A stretch of DNA of 63,608 nt from Mycolicibacterium chubuense. GTDB lineage: Bacteria > Actinomycetota > Actinomycetes > Mycobacteriales > Mycobacteriaceae. A program made the translations under genes and the position numbers. The DNA is taken from assembly GCF_001044255.1 (NCBI RefSeq), contig NZ_JYNX01000032.1, forward strand, positions 47,985 to 111,592, read 5' to 3'. The notes below the pieces were generated by a model. The model searched no databases. It was given only the letters and a program-made list of their open reading frames with translations, and was not told the DNA's origin. Positions 8,040 to 16,845 of the stretch are shown here, piece by piece; the stretch's first letter is position 1, and each line of letters starts with the position of its first letter.

Positions 8040-8873
8040 ATGAGCACTGCTTCTGTACTCATCGCCAGCGATCCCGACAGCTCCGCAGCCACCCACCCCC
8101 GCTACTCGCTCCTGCTGTGCACCGACGCCGACTCCATCGAGGCCGCGCAACGGCTGCGCCACGACGTGTTCACCGCCGAACCCGGGTTCACGCTGGCCGA
8201 CACCGGCCACCCCGGCCTGGACGCCGACCGGTTCGACGAGTACTGCGACCATCTGCTGGTCCGTGACGATCACACCGGCCAGCTCGTCGGGTGCTACCGG
8301 ATGCTGCCCCCGCCCGGGGCGATCGCCGCCGGAGGCCTCTACACGGCCACCGAGTTCGATGTCTCGGCGCTCGACCCGCTGCGCCCCTCGCTGGTCGAAA
8401 TGGGCCGCGCGGTGGTCCGTGCCGGGCACCGCAACGGCGCGGTCGTGCTGATGATGTGGGCGGGGATCCTGGCCTACCTGGACCGCTGCGGCTACGACTA
8501 CGTGACCGGCTGCGTGTCGGTTCCGGTCGCCGACCCCTACGGCGTCGAACCGGCGGGAAGCCACCTGCGGGGCGTGCGGGACTTCGTCATGCGCCGCCAC
8601 CGGGCGCCGCATGAGTTCACCGTGCGGCCCTACCGGCCCGTCGTGGTCGACGGCCGCTCGCTGGACGACATCGACCCGCCGGCCCGGGTGTCGGTGCCGC
8701 CGCTGATGCGCGGATACCTGAGGCTGGGCGCCCAGGTCTGCGGAGAACCCGCCCACGATCCCGACTTCGGGGTCGGTGACTTCCCCGCGCTGCTGGACAA
8801 GCGCCGCGCCGACATCCGCTACCTGACGAGGCTGCGCTCGGCCGGCGCCGCAGCCACCGCGGTGGACGCGTGA
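8040..8873 (+). CDS. GNAT-fold N-acyltransferase, OlsB-like (Rv3027c-like)
   Basis: 277 residues. The layout is that of the PF13444-type acyltransferases related to ornithine lipid synthase OlsB and acyl-homoserine lactone synthases: AQRLRHDVFTAE near the N-terminus, DEYCDHLLVRDD, LVGCYRMLPP, LVEMGRAVV, and a glycine-rich region. It overlaps by one base (TGATGA) the downstream PlsC-type gene, the usual olsB-olsA arrangement. The likely reaction is transfer of a 3-hydroxyacyl chain to an amino group. I chose the ATG at 8040; a GTG at 8031 is possible. No clear promoter is visible. Confidence 0.75.
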   Translation: MSTASVLIASDPDSSAATHPRYSLLLCTDADSIEAAQRLRHDVFTAEPGFTLADTGHPGLDADRFDEYCDHLLVRDDHTGQLVGCYRMLPPPGAIAAGGLYTATEFDVSALDPLRPSLVEMGRAVVRAGHRNGAVVLMMWAGILAYLDRCGYDYVTGCVSVPVADPYGVEPAGSHLRGVRDFVMRRHRAPHEFTVRPYRPVVVDGRSLDDIDPPARVSVPPLMRGYLRLGAQVCGEPAHDPDFGVGDFPALLDKRRADIRYLTRLRSAGAAATAVDA

Positions 8874-9730
8874 TGAGCACGCGCAGCCACGCCTGGCTGC
8901 CGGCAGCCTCCTGCGGCCCGGGCTGCATCGCGGCGGGCGCGGCAGCCGCAGGCCGGCGTCCTGTGGTGATGCTGCGGGTGGCGCTGCGGGCCACCCTGAC
9001 GATGCTGCTGCTGCCGACGCTGCCGCTGCTGGCGGTGCCGCTGCCGGGGCGCTCGCATCTGCAGCGGCGGTACTGCCGCGTGGTGCTGCGCTGCCTGGGC
9101 ATCAGGATCACCGTCTCCGGCGGCCCGGTCCGCAACCTTCCCGGTGTCCTGGTGGTCAGCGGGCATGTGTCCTGGGTGGACATCTTCGCCATCGGCGCCG
9201 TCATGCCGGGCGCCTTCGTCGCCAAGGCGGAGATGGTCGGCTGGCCCGGGCTGGGCACGCTGGCCCGGATGATGAAGGTCATCCCGATCGACCGGGACGA
9301 TCTGCGCCGGCTGCCCGAGGTGGTGCGCGCCGTCGCCGACCGGTTGCGCGCCGGGCGCACCGTGGTGGCGTTCCCCGAGGGCACGACGTGGTGCGGGCTG
9401 GCGTACGGGCCCTTCCGGCCGGCCATGTTCCAGGCCGCGATCGACGCCGGCCGCCCGGTGCAGCCGCTGCGGCTGAGCTACCACCACCGCGACGGCAGCA
9501 GGTCGACGGTGGCGTCCTACATCGGCGACGACAGCCTGCTCACGTCGATCCGTCGGCTCGTCACCGCGCGGCGCACCGTCGTCCACGTCCGGGTCGAATC
9601 GCTGCAGCTGCCCGGCGAGGATCGCCGGGACCTGGCCGCGCGCTGCGAGGCGGCGGTGCGCGGCACCCCGTCACCCACCGCCGCGTCGGCGGCGCCGGCG
9701 TGCGGTGACGGTCACGCGCTGGTCGCCTGA
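8873..9730 (+). CDS. PlsC-type 1-acyl-glycerol-3-phosphate / lyso-lipid acyltransferase (Rv3026c-like)
   Basis: 285 residues. A membrane-associated N-terminus (hydrophobic about 34-58) is followed by the HX4D motif at about residues 99-104 (HVSWVD) and by FPEGTT, the glycerolipid acyltransferase blocks I and III. It either makes phosphatidic acid or, paired with the upstream N-acyltransferase, O-acylates a lyso-ornithine-type lipid. It is coupled by the TGATGA overlap. The leading Cys/Ala-rich 30 residues are unusual and may reflect an N-terminal extension. Confidence 0.85.
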   Translation: MSTRSHAWLPAASCGPGCIAAGAAAAGRRPVVMLRVALRATLTMLLLPTLPLLAVPLPGRSHLQRRYCRVVLRCLGIRITVSGGPVRNLPGVLVVSGHVSWVDIFAIGAVMPGAFVAKAEMVGWPGLGTLARMMKVIPIDRDDLRRLPEVVRAVADRLRAGRTVVAFPEGTTWCGLAYGPFRPAMFQAAIDAGRPVQPLRLSYHHRDGSRSTVASYIGDDSLLTSIRRLVTARRTVVHVRVESLQLPGEDRRDLAARCEAAVRGTPSPTAASAAPACGDGHALVA

Positions 9731-9754
9731 GCAGGCCTGCCCGCAGGTGGCGGC

Positions 9755-9760
9755 TATTGT
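9755..9760 (+). promoter_or_regulatory. -10 element of iscS
   Basis: TATTGT, 8 bases before the GTG at 9769. It predicts a leaderless iscS-mnmA message and selects the GTG over the upstream GTG at 9757. Confidence 0.55.
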
Positions 9761-9768
9761 GGAGCGTT

Positions 9769-10962
9769 GTGACTGCGCCCGCGGTGTACCTCGACCACGC
9801 TGCCACCACCCCGATGCGCCCGACCGCCATCGAGGCGATGACAGCGGCGTTGTCGACGGTCGGGAACGCCTCCTCGCTGCACGGATCCGGTCGGCTGGCC
9901 CGCCGCCGGCTCGAGGAGTCCCGGGAGACGCTGGCTCAGCTGCTCGGCGCGCGGCCGTCGGAGGTGATCTTCACCGCCGGGGGCACCGAGAGCGACAACC
10001 TCGCCGTCAAGGGGATCTTCTGGGCACGGCGTGACGCCGAGCACGGCCGCCGCCGCATCGTCACGACGCCGGTCGAGCATCACGCGGTGCTCGACGCCGT
10101 CGAGTGGCTGGTCGAGCACGAGGGTGCCGAGGTCACCTGGATCCCGGTCGACCGCGACGGGGTGGTGACGCCGGCCGCGCTGCGGACCGCGATCGGCGAT
10201 CCCGCCGACGTCGCCCTGATCTCGGTGATGTGGGCCAACAACGAGGTCGGCACCATCATGCCCATCGCGGAACTCGCGCAGGTCGCCGCCGGCTTCGACA
10301 TCCCGATGCACAGCGACGCGGTGCAGGCCGTCGGGCAGGTGCCCGTCGACTTCGCCGCCAGCGGCCTGTCGGCAATGAGCGTCACCGCGCACAAGTTCGG
10401 CGGACCCGCCGGCGTGGGGGCCCTGCTGCTGCGCCGCGACACCGCCTGCGTGCCTCAGTTGCACGGCGGCGGGCAGGAACGCGATGTGCGCTCCGGCACC
10501 CAGGATGTCGCGGGCGTCGTGGCCATGGCCGCGGCGGCGCGCGACGCGGTCGAGACCATGGACGCCACCGCGGCGCGGGTGCGCGCATTACGTAACCGGT
10601 TGATCGACGGCGTGCTCGGCACCATCGACGACGTGTATCTCAACGGCGCGGCCGGAGTCGGCCGGCTGCCCGGCAACACGCACTTCACCTTTCGCGGCTG
10701 TGAAGGTGACTCTCTGCTGATGTTGTTGGACGCCAAGGGAATCGAGTGCTCGACCGGATCGGCGTGCACCGCCGGTGTGGCCCAGCCCTCGCACGTGCTC
10801 ACCGCCATGGGCGCCGACCCGGCCAGTGCGCGCGGATCGTTGCGCTTCTCGTTGGGTCACACCAGCACCGACGCCGACGTCGACGCCGCGCTGGCGGTGC
10901 TGCCCGCGGCGGTGGAGCGCGCGCGTCAGGCGGCGCTGGCGAGCTCGGGAGGACGGCCGTAG
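9769..10962 (+). CDS. iscS: Cysteine desulfurase (IscS-type)
   Basis: 397 residues, PLP enzyme of class V aminotransferase fold. It starts [10 protein letters not shown], has [12 protein letters not shown], the PLP lysine in TAHKFGGP (about Lys209), and the mobile catalytic cysteine in STGSACTAG (about Cys332). It takes sulfur from cysteine for Fe-S clusters and tRNA thiolation. mnmA follows 2 bases later, so one clear destination of the sulfur is tRNA 2-thiouridine. The length and the long Cys loop fit the IscS/NifS class rather than SufS. Confidence 0.96.
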   Translation: MTAPAVYLDHAATTPMRPTAIEAMTAALSTVGNASSLHGSGRLARRRLEESRETLAQLLGARPSEVIFTAGGTESDNLAVKGIFWARRDAEHGRRRIVTTPVEHHAVLDAVEWLVEHEGAEVTWIPVDRDGVVTPAALRTAIGDPADVALISVMWANNEVGTIMPIAELAQVAAGFDIPMHSDAVQAVGQVPVDFAASGLSAMSVTAHKFGGPAGVGALLLRRDTACVPQLHGGGQERDVRSGTQDVAGVVAMAAAARDAVETMDATAARVRALRNRLIDGVLGTIDDVYLNGAAGVGRLPGNTHFTFRGCEGDSLLMLLDAKGIECSTGSACTAGVAQPSHVLTAMGADPASARGSLRFSLGHTSTDADVDAALAVLPAAVERARQAALASSGGRP

Positions 10963-10964
10963 TC

Positions 10965-12038
10965 ATGCGGGTGCTGGTCGCGATGAGCGGTGGCGTCGAT
11001 TCGTCGGTGGCCGCCGCGCGGATGGTCGACGCCGGACACGACGTCACCGGCGTGCACCTGGCGTTGTCGTCCGCGCCGGGCACCCTGCGCACCGGATCGC
11101 GGGGATGCTGCTCGAAGGAGGACGCCGGCGACGCCCGCCGGGTCGCTGACGTGCTCGACATCCCGTTCTACGTCTGGGATTTCGCGGACCGCTTCAAAGA
11201 GGACGTGATCGACGACTTCGTCGCCTCCTACGCGCGGGGGGAGACCCCGAATCCGTGCGTGCGCTGCAACGAGCGGATCAAGTTCTCCGCGTTGGCATCC
11301 CGGGCGCTGGCGCTGGGCTTCGACGCGTTGGCCACCGGTCACTATGCGCGGTTGTCGGACGGTCGGCTGCGCCGCGCGGTCGATCACGACAAGGACCAGT
11401 CCTACGTGCTGGCGGTGCTGACCGCCGAGCAACTGCGGCATGCGGTGTTCCCGATCGGGGACACCCCCAAGGCGCAGATCCGCGAGGAGGCCGCCCGCCG
11501 CGGACTGTCGGTCGCCGCCAAGGCCGACAGCCACGACATCTGCTTCATCCCCTCCGGGGACACCCGGGCGTTCCTGGGCGCCCGCATCGGCGTGCGCCCC
11601 GGGGCGGTCGTCGACGCCGCGGGCACCGTGCTCGCCGAGCACGACGGCGTGCATGGTTTCACGATCGGCCAGCGCAAGGGACTCGGCATCCCGGGACCGG
11701 GCCCGGACGGCCGGCCCCGGTACGTGACCGGGATCGACGCCGACACCGGCACCGTGCACGTCGGCGACCTCGCCGACCTGGAGGTCACCACGCTGGTGGG
11801 TGACGAGCCGGTGTTCACCTGCGGGACGGCGCCCGACGGTCCGGTGGAATGCGTCGTGCAGGTCCGCGCCCACGGCGGCACCGCCGACGCCGTTGCCAGG
11901 GTGCGTGACGGGTCGGTCGCCGTCGACCTGCGCGTCCCGCTGCGCGGCGTCGCGCGCGGGCAGACGCTCGTGCTCTACCGTCCCGATCCCGAGGGCGACG
12001 AGGTGCTCGGGAGCGCCACCATCACCGGGGCGCACTGA
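10965..12038 (+). CDS. mnmA: tRNA-specific 2-thiouridylase
   Basis: 357 residues. The PP-loop SGGVDSS is at 8-14. The catalytic cysteine pair is Cys98 (NPCVRCN) and Cys193 (SHDICFIP). HDKDQSYVL, typical of the family, contacts tRNA, and a C-terminal beta-barrel domain follows ([11 protein letters not shown] onward). It 2-thiolates the wobble uridine of tRNA-Lys, -Glu and -Gln using sulfur from IscS. The ATG at 10965 follows gggagga at 10947-10953. It is often called trmU in mycobacteria. It converges with the SDR gene, leaving 13 bases. Confidence 0.96.
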   Translation: MRVLVAMSGGVDSSVAAARMVDAGHDVTGVHLALSSAPGTLRTGSRGCCSKEDAGDARRVADVLDIPFYVWDFADRFKEDVIDDFVASYARGETPNPCVRCNERIKFSALASRALALGFDALATGHYARLSDGRLRRAVDHDKDQSYVLAVLTAEQLRHAVFPIGDTPKAQIREEAARRGLSVAAKADSHDICFIPSGDTRAFLGARIGVRPGAVVDAAGTVLAEHDGVHGFTIGQRKGLGIPGPGPDGRPRYVTGIDADTGTVHVGDLADLEVTTLVGDEPVFTCGTAPDGPVECVVQVRAHGGTADAVARVRDGSVAVDLRVPLRGVARGQTLVLYRPDPEGDEVLGSATITGAH

Positions 12039-12051
12039 CGCCACGCGGTCA

Positions 12052-12768
12052 TCAGTTGAGTTCGAAGGCGCGGGGTGGCCCTGACAGCGCCGACTTCGCC
12101 TCCGCGCCGATCGGGTCGAGCACCTCGATCTCGCCCGCCTCCAGCCCGTCGAGTGCGAGCCGCACGAGATCGGCCGGGTCGATCACCCGGCCGTCGGGGA
12201 ATTCGATGCCCTGGCGGCGCGCGAAGTCGTAGAGCGTCGGCGTGCCCACGAGTCCCGGCACCAGAGCGCTCACGAGCGTGCCCTGCTCGGCCAGTTCGAC
12301 GCGAACGCCGTTGGTCAAGCCCCACTGCGCGGACTTCGCGGCTGCATACGCGGTGTTGCCCGGCACGGTCGACCACGCGGCCGCCGACAGCACGTTGAGG
12401 ATGGCACCGCCGCCGTTGCGCGCCAACACCGGCGCGAACGCCCGAATCATCGCCAGAGTGCCGAAGTAGTTCGACTCCATGGTCGACCGGATCGCGTCGA
12501 GATCACCGTCGACCAGACTGCCGCCCGCGGTGTCGGCGGCGTTGTTGATCAGCAGGTCGACGTCCGATGCGCGCGCCGCTGCTGCCGCCACGGATGCCCG
12601 GTCGGTGATGTCCAGACGCATGACCTCCGCGCCGGGGATGTCGATCAGCTCAGGTGTGCGCGCGGTCGCGTAAACCGTCGCTCCGCGAGCGAGCAGCTCG
12701 ATCGCGAAGGAGCGTCCGATTCCGCGGTTCGCCCCGGTGACCAGAGCGGTGGCACCGTGCACGTTCAT
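12052..12768 (-). CDS. Short-chain dehydrogenase/reductase
   Basis: 238 residues, classical SDR. The NAD(P) motif TGANRGIG is at 11-18 and LLINNAADT at about 73-81. The catalytic Ser is about 128, Tyr141, and Lys145 (YAAAK). The substrate cannot be deduced. The ATG at 12768 has a strong ribosome site (ggagg, 5-base spacing). It is divergent from a TetR gene, and two palindromes between them make it the likely regulatory target. Confidence 0.93.
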   Translation of the reverse strand: MNVHGATALVTGANRGIGRSFAIELLARGATVYATARTPELIDIPGAEVMRLDITDRASVAAAAARASDVDLLINNAADTAGGSLVDGDLDAIRSTMESNYFGTLAMIRAFAPVLARNGGGAILNVLSAAAWSTVPGNTAYAAAKSAQWGLTNGVRVELAEQGTLVSALVPGLVGTPTLYDFARRQGIEFPDGRVIDPADLVRLALDGLEAGEIEVLDPIGAEAKSALSGPPRAFELN

Positions 12769-12789
12769 CTGTCCTCCATAAGGATGTAC

Positions 12790-12813
12790 GAACATGACCA
12801 CTCGGTCATGTTC
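12790..12813. promoter_or_regulatory. TetR operator O1, 10-base perfect dyad
   Basis: GAACATGACC-ACTC-GGTCATGTTC. Both arms are perfect. It contains the core TGACC-N4-GGTCA (12795-12808) shared with O2. It lies 22 bases from the SDR start, over its expected promoter. Confidence 0.8.
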
Positions 12814-12832
12814 ATCCCACGCTGGCACAAGG

Positions 12833-12846
12833 TGACCGGTCGGTCA
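12833..12846. promoter_or_regulatory. TetR operator O2
   Basis: TGACCG-GT-CGGTCA, a perfect dyad and the second copy of the TGACC-N4-GGTCA core, centred 38 bases from O1. It lies just upstream of the tetR -10 (TAGTCT, 12853-12858), which fits autorepression. Confidence 0.8.
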
Positions 12847-12852
12847 AGTTGG

Positions 12853-12858
12853 TAGTCT
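12853..12858 (+). promoter_or_regulatory. -10 element of the tetR gene
   Basis: TAGTCT, 6 bases before the ATG at 12865 and 6 bases after operator O2. Confidence 0.55.
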
Positions 12859-12864
12859 CGTCGC

Positions 12865-13467
12865 ATGCCCTCGAGTCCTCGTCCCCTTCGCGCGGACGCG
12901 GCTCGCAACCGTCGACAACTTCTCGACGCCGCAGAGACGGTCTTCGCCGAGCGCGGGCTCGCCGCCTCCGTCGCCGACATCGCTGCGCGAGCCGGGGTGG
13001 CGAAAGGAACGGTGTTTCGTCATTTCGCCACGAAGGAAGACCTCATCGCCTCCATCGTGTGCGAGCACATCACCGCATTGACCGATGCCGCGAAGGGTCT
13101 CGCCGGTGCGCCGGATCCGGGTGCGGCACTGAGGGATTTCCTCGTGATCGCCGCCGACCAACGACGGCAACACGATCTGACGTTCCTGCAGACGGCCAGT
13201 GACGGTGATCCCGCAGTGGGGCGGGCGCGAGAAGATCTGCACTGCGCCCTCGGGGTACTCGTCGACCGGGCCCGCGGCGCCGGCGTGCTCCGGCCCGACA
13301 TCACCGAGACGGACGTCTTCCTGCTGATGTGCGCGCCCGTGCACGTCACGGACAATCTCGCCGATCCACCGCCGATGCTGTGGCGGCGCTACCTCGCCAT
13401 CATCTTCGATGGGTTGCGCCCCGAGGGTGCGCATCCGCTGCCCGAGCCGCCACCGACACTGCCGTGA
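12865..13467 (+). CDS. TetR/AcrR family repressor
   Basis: 200 residues. The N-terminal helix-turn-helix domain is at about 14-60 (RRQLLDAAETVFAERG, DIAARAGVAKGTVFRHF, KEDL). A divergent helical ligand domain follows and ends in a Pro-rich tail. Two operator palindromes in the spacer toward the SDR gene indicate that it represses the SDR gene and itself. The inducer is unknown and presumably relates to the SDR substrate. The start at 12865 is supported by a -10 six bases upstream. Confidence 0.93.
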   Translation: MPSSPRPLRADAARNRRQLLDAAETVFAERGLAASVADIAARAGVAKGTVFRHFATKEDLIASIVCEHITALTDAAKGLAGAPDPGAALRDFLVIAADQRRQHDLTFLQTASDGDPAVGRAREDLHCALGVLVDRARGAGVLRPDITETDVFLLMCAPVHVTDNLADPPPMLWRRYLAIIFDGLRPEGAHPLPEPPPTLP

Positions 13468-13538
13468 CCGCTGTCGCACGGTCGCGCTACCGGGCGAATC
13501 GCATTGACAGCTGACCACATCGGCACGAGGGTGTCGGC

Positions 13539-15119
13539 GTGAACCATGCCGAGGTGCTGATCACCGCATTGCTGATGGCTGTGGCCGCGTTGGGGGCACT
13601 CGCATGCCGCCTGTCGGTGCCCTATCCGATTCCGCTGGTGATCGGTGGGGCGCTGGCGGGTTTCCTCCCCGGCTTGCCGGAGATCCGCCTCGAACCCGAC
13701 CTCGTTCTGGCGCTCTTCCTGCCCCCGCTGCTGTACAAGTCGGCGATCTACGCGAACTTCGGCGACTTCCGCACCGGCCTGCGCAGCCTCACCCTCAGCG
13801 CGGTCGCCCTGGTCGTCGTCACGATGGGGGCGGTGGCGTGCGCCGCGCACGCCGTCGTTCCCGAGATGCCCTGGGAAGCGGCCTTCGTGCTCGGCGCGAT
13901 CGTGTCGCCCACCGATCCGGTGGCCGCGGCCACCATCATGCGTCGCCTGGGCGCCCCGCGCAGGCTCATCAGCAGCATCGAGGGCGAAGGGCTGTTCAAC
14001 GATGCGACCGCGCTGGTCGCCTTCCGGGTCGCGGTGGCCGCCACCGTCGCGGGCAGTTTCTCGCTGGCCGACGCCGGGTTGAGCTTCGTCTTCGGAGCGC
14101 TCGGCGGCATCGCGATCGGCCTGGTGGTGGGCTGGTTGTCGGGATGGTTCCGCGCCCGCATCTATGACGCCCAGATCAGCGTCACGATCTCGTTGCTCAC
14201 CTGCTACGCCGCGTTCCTGCCCGCCGAGGCGGCGGGCGCCTCGGCCGTCCTGGCGGTCGTCACCGCCGGGATCGTCATGGCGATCCGCAGCCCCGATGTC
14301 CTCGACGCCCGCCCCCGGCTGCAGGGCTACTTCGTCTGGGACATCATCGACTTCCTGATCAACGCAACGCTTTTCGCGCTCATCGGCCTGCAACTGCACA
14401 CCATCGTGTCAGGCCTGCACGAATACCGCTTCACCGCCCTGGTGGCCTACGCCGCCACGGTGACCGCCACCCTGGTCGCCGTCCGCATCGCCTGGTTCTT
14501 CTCGGTGCCCTATCTGATCAGGCTGCTGGACCGCAGGCCCCGACAGCGTCGCCGACGCGCCCCGGCGTCGTGGCGGCTCGTCATGGGGTGGAGCGGGATG
14601 CGGGGCGCGGTCTCGCTCGCCGTGGCGTTGGCACTGCCGCTGCAGACCGCCGACGGCGCACCGTTTCCGCATCGCGAACTGATCCTCTTCCTCACCTTCG
14701 TGGTCATCTTCTTCACGCTCGTGGTGCAGGGGCTGACGCTGCCTGCGCTGATCAACCGATTGGACCGCACCACGGACCCGGAGGCCGCCGAAGAAGATCG
14801 GGCGCGGCTGACCGCGGCGCGGGCGGCCCTGGACCGGATCGACGAGCTCGCCGACGAACAGTGGACGCGCACCGACACCGCGCAGCGCATGCGTGGTCTC
14901 TACGAGTACCGGGCACAGCGGTTCGAGGCCCGGGTGGCCGGCGACGAGGTCGGCGACTACGAGGAACGGTCGCGGGCCTATCAGGACATGGTGCGCGCCG
15001 TGTTGGAGGCGCAGCGGCGTGCGCTGACGACGCTGCGGCGCGAAGGGTCGCTGTCGAACGAGGCCTTCAACCGCATCCTGCGCGACATCGATCTCGAGGA
15101 GTCCCGCCTCGAAACGTGA
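13539..15119 (+). CDS. Na+/H+ antiporter, CPA1 family
   Basis: 526 residues with about 12 membrane helices over residues 1-400 and a long soluble Arg/Glu-rich C-terminal tail. Family motifs are LFLPPLLYKSAI, GAIVSPTDPVAA, the EGEGLFNDATALV segment with the ion-binding Asn-Asp, and the GWSGMRGAVSLAVALALP stretch. It exchanges Na+ (or K+) for protons across the plasma membrane, and the tail probably senses pH. The start is the GTG at 13539, with a gaggg site upstream. It stands alone after the TetR gene, 71 bases away, and converges with the lipoprotein gene. Confidence 0.93.
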   Translation: MNHAEVLITALLMAVAALGALACRLSVPYPIPLVIGGALAGFLPGLPEIRLEPDLVLALFLPPLLYKSAIYANFGDFRTGLRSLTLSAVALVVVTMGAVACAAHAVVPEMPWEAAFVLGAIVSPTDPVAAATIMRRLGAPRRLISSIEGEGLFNDATALVAFRVAVAATVAGSFSLADAGLSFVFGALGGIAIGLVVGWLSGWFRARIYDAQISVTISLLTCYAAFLPAEAAGASAVLAVVTAGIVMAIRSPDVLDARPRLQGYFVWDIIDFLINATLFALIGLQLHTIVSGLHEYRFTALVAYAATVTATLVAVRIAWFFSVPYLIRLLDRRPRQRRRRAPASWRLVMGWSGMRGAVSLAVALALPLQTADGAPFPHRELILFLTFVVIFFTLVVQGLTLPALINRLDRTTDPEAAEEDRARLTAARAALDRIDELADEQWTRTDTAQRMRGLYEYRAQRFEARVAGDEVGDYEERSRAYQDMVRAVLEAQRRALTTLRREGSLSNEAFNRILRDIDLEESRLET

Positions 15120-15138
15120 CCGCCGTCCGCCGACGAAC

Positions 15139-15792
15139 CTAGCCGGGCACGTTGTCGGCGATGTTGGTCATCACCAAGCCGGGAACCGAGTCGGGGAACG
15201 AGCAGAACGTCACCTCGATCATGACCGCGGACTTCACCCGATAGTCGCGTCCGCACGCGCCGGGGCGGATGGACACCGCATCGTCGGTCGCGCTCACCTC
15301 GCCGACCAGCACGGGCCCCTGATCGGTGTCGCCGCACTCGTCGATCCGGCGGGTCAGACCGGTCAGGGCGCCCACCGCCGTGGCCGGGTCGACGTAGCCC
15401 GCGGCAGCCTGGGAGATCAGCGCCCCGCGCGCCGGATTCTGGTAGATGGTCTTGTGGAACTCCTCGACCGCGGAGCCGAACACCTGGGTCTCGGCGAACA
15501 GCCACTCGCACTGTGCGGGCACGTCACGCACCACCTGCTCGGGCAGGAACCCGGTGTTCATCGGAATGTCCACCGGCACTTTGCTTTCCGTGCCAGGAAC
15601 GGCGGTGAGATCTGGGCCGGAACCGGTGATCGCCTGCATCCGGGAACGGTCGAGCAGGACCGCGTCGACGTCGACGGGCGAGCGGGAATCCTCGTCGAGG
15701 CCGGGCACCGGCCGGGTCGCGGTCCCGGCCACGGTCTGCGCACACCCCGACAGCAGGATCGCCACGGCGCACAGGAGCACGCGGCCCGTCAT
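15139..15792 (-). CDS. lpqA: Lipoprotein with PknH-like sensor domain (LpqA-like)
   Basis: 217 residues. A signal peptide ends in the lipobox LLSGC (Cys17), and the mature part has an even spread of cysteines, as in the extracellular PknH sensor-type domain (PF14032-like). By position it matches Rv3016 (lpqA) of M. tuberculosis, beside the Rv3015c and ligA orthologues; the symbol rests on synteny as well as sequence style. The function is unknown. TACCCT lies 6 bases before the ATG, so the message is likely leaderless. Confidence 0.8.
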   Translation of the reverse strand: MTGRVLLCAVAILLSGCAQTVAGTATRPVPGLDEDSRSPVDVDAVLLDRSRMQAITGSGPDLTAVPGTESKVPVDIPMNTGFLPEQVVRDVPAQCEWLFAETQVFGSAVEEFHKTIYQNPARGALISQAAAGYVDPATAVGALTGLTRRIDECGDTDQGPVLVGEVSATDDAVSIRPGACGRDYRVKSAVMIEVTFCSFPDSVPGLVMTNIADNVPG

Positions 15793-15798
15793 GCTTCG

Positions 15799-15804
15799 AG
15801 GGTA
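15799..15804 (-). promoter_or_regulatory. -10 element of the LpqA-like gene
   Basis: TACCCT on the minus strand, 6 bases before the ATG at 15792. It is only 10 bases from the divergent -10 at 15815. Confidence 0.5.
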
Positions 15805-15814
15805 GTGCGTCGCC

Positions 15815-15820
15815 TATCGT
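15815..15820 (+). promoter_or_regulatory. -10 element of the MetE-like gene
   Basis: TATCGT, 7 bases before the GTG at 15828. It is face to face with the divergent lipoprotein promoter, so the two compete for polymerase in a 35-base spacer. Confidence 0.5.
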
Positions 15821-15827
15821 CGGGCGA

Positions 15828-16841
15828 GTGACTGCATTCGCGACCGCCACGGGGGTCGGATCATGGCCGGGGACCTCGGCCCATGACGCGGCCGAGGTGG
15901 TGGTGGGGGAGTTGCACCGGCTGCCCCATCTCGTCGAGCTTCCCGGCCGCGGCGTGGGCGCCGACCTGATCGGGCGTGCGGGCGCGCTGCTGGTCGACAT
16001 CGCGATCGACACGATCCCGCGCGGCTACCGCGTCGCGGCGGGGCGCAGCGGGGTCACCCGACGGGCGGCCAGCCTGCTCGACGAGGACATCGACGCGCTG
16101 GAGGAGGCCTGGGAGAAGGCCGGTCTGCGCGGCGGCGAACGCGTGGTCAAGGTGCAGGCGCCCGGGCCGATCACGCTGGCGGCGCATCTCGAACTCGGCG
16201 GCGGGCACCGCGCGATCACCGACGCCGGCGCCGTCCGGGACCTGACCATGTCCCTGGCCGAGGGGGTGGCCGCGCACCGCGCGCAGGTGCAGCGGCGGCT
16301 GCAGACACCGGTGGTCGTCCAGTTCGACGAGCCCTCCCTGCCGGCAGCGCTGGCGGGACGGTTGTCGGGAGTGACGAGTCTGAGCCCGGTGCACCCGGTG
16401 GACGAGTCGGTGGTCATCGGGCTGCTCGACGACTGCGTGGCCGCGGTGGGCGGTGAGGTGGCCCTGCACAGCTGCGCCGCCAGCCTGCCCTGGAAACTGT
16501 TGCAGCGCAGCATGATCGGTGCGGTGTCGGTCGACGCTCAGACGCTCACCGCGGCCGACCTCGACGCGGTCGGCGAGTTCCTGGAATCCGGGCGGACCGT
16601 TCTGCTCGGTGCCGTCCCGGCCGCGACGCCGGTGACCCGGCCGTCGGTCGAGGAGGTCGCGACGACGGTGGCCGCTGTGACCGACCGCCTCGGGTTCTCC
16701 CGGGCGGTGTTGCGCGACCGCGTCGGTGTGACCCCGACCTGCGGGCTGGCCGGCGCCACCGCGGCCTGGGCGCGCCGGGCCGTCGAAACGGCGCAGAAGG
16801 TCGCCGACGCCTTCGCCGAGGATCCCGACGCGGTCGGGTGA
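15828..16841 (+). CDS. MetE C-terminal-domain-like protein (Rv3015c-like)
   Basis: 337 residues, only the size of the catalytic half of cobalamin-independent methionine synthase. It starts ATGVGSWPGT and has VVVQFDEPSLPA as well as putative zinc ligands His214 and Cys216 (LHSC) and Cys305 (TCGLAG). The fold is UROD/MetE-like. The N-terminal half that binds folate in full MetE is absent, so the methyl donor and acceptor are unknown; archaeal core MetE proteins are the nearest concept. It is divergent from the LpqA-like gene and converges with fadD. Confidence 0.8.
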   Translation: MTAFATATGVGSWPGTSAHDAAEVVVGELHRLPHLVELPGRGVGADLIGRAGALLVDIAIDTIPRGYRVAAGRSGVTRRAASLLDEDIDALEEAWEKAGLRGGERVVKVQAPGPITLAAHLELGGGHRAITDAGAVRDLTMSLAEGVAAHRAQVQRRLQTPVVVQFDEPSLPAALAGRLSGVTSLSPVHPVDESVVIGLLDDCVAAVGGEVALHSCAASLPWKLLQRSMIGAVSVDAQTLTAADLDAVGEFLESGRTVLLGAVPAATPVTRPSVEEVATTVAAVTDRLGFSRAVLRDRVGVTPTCGLAGATAAWARRAVETAQKVADAFAEDPDAVG

Positions 16842-16845
16842 CCGG

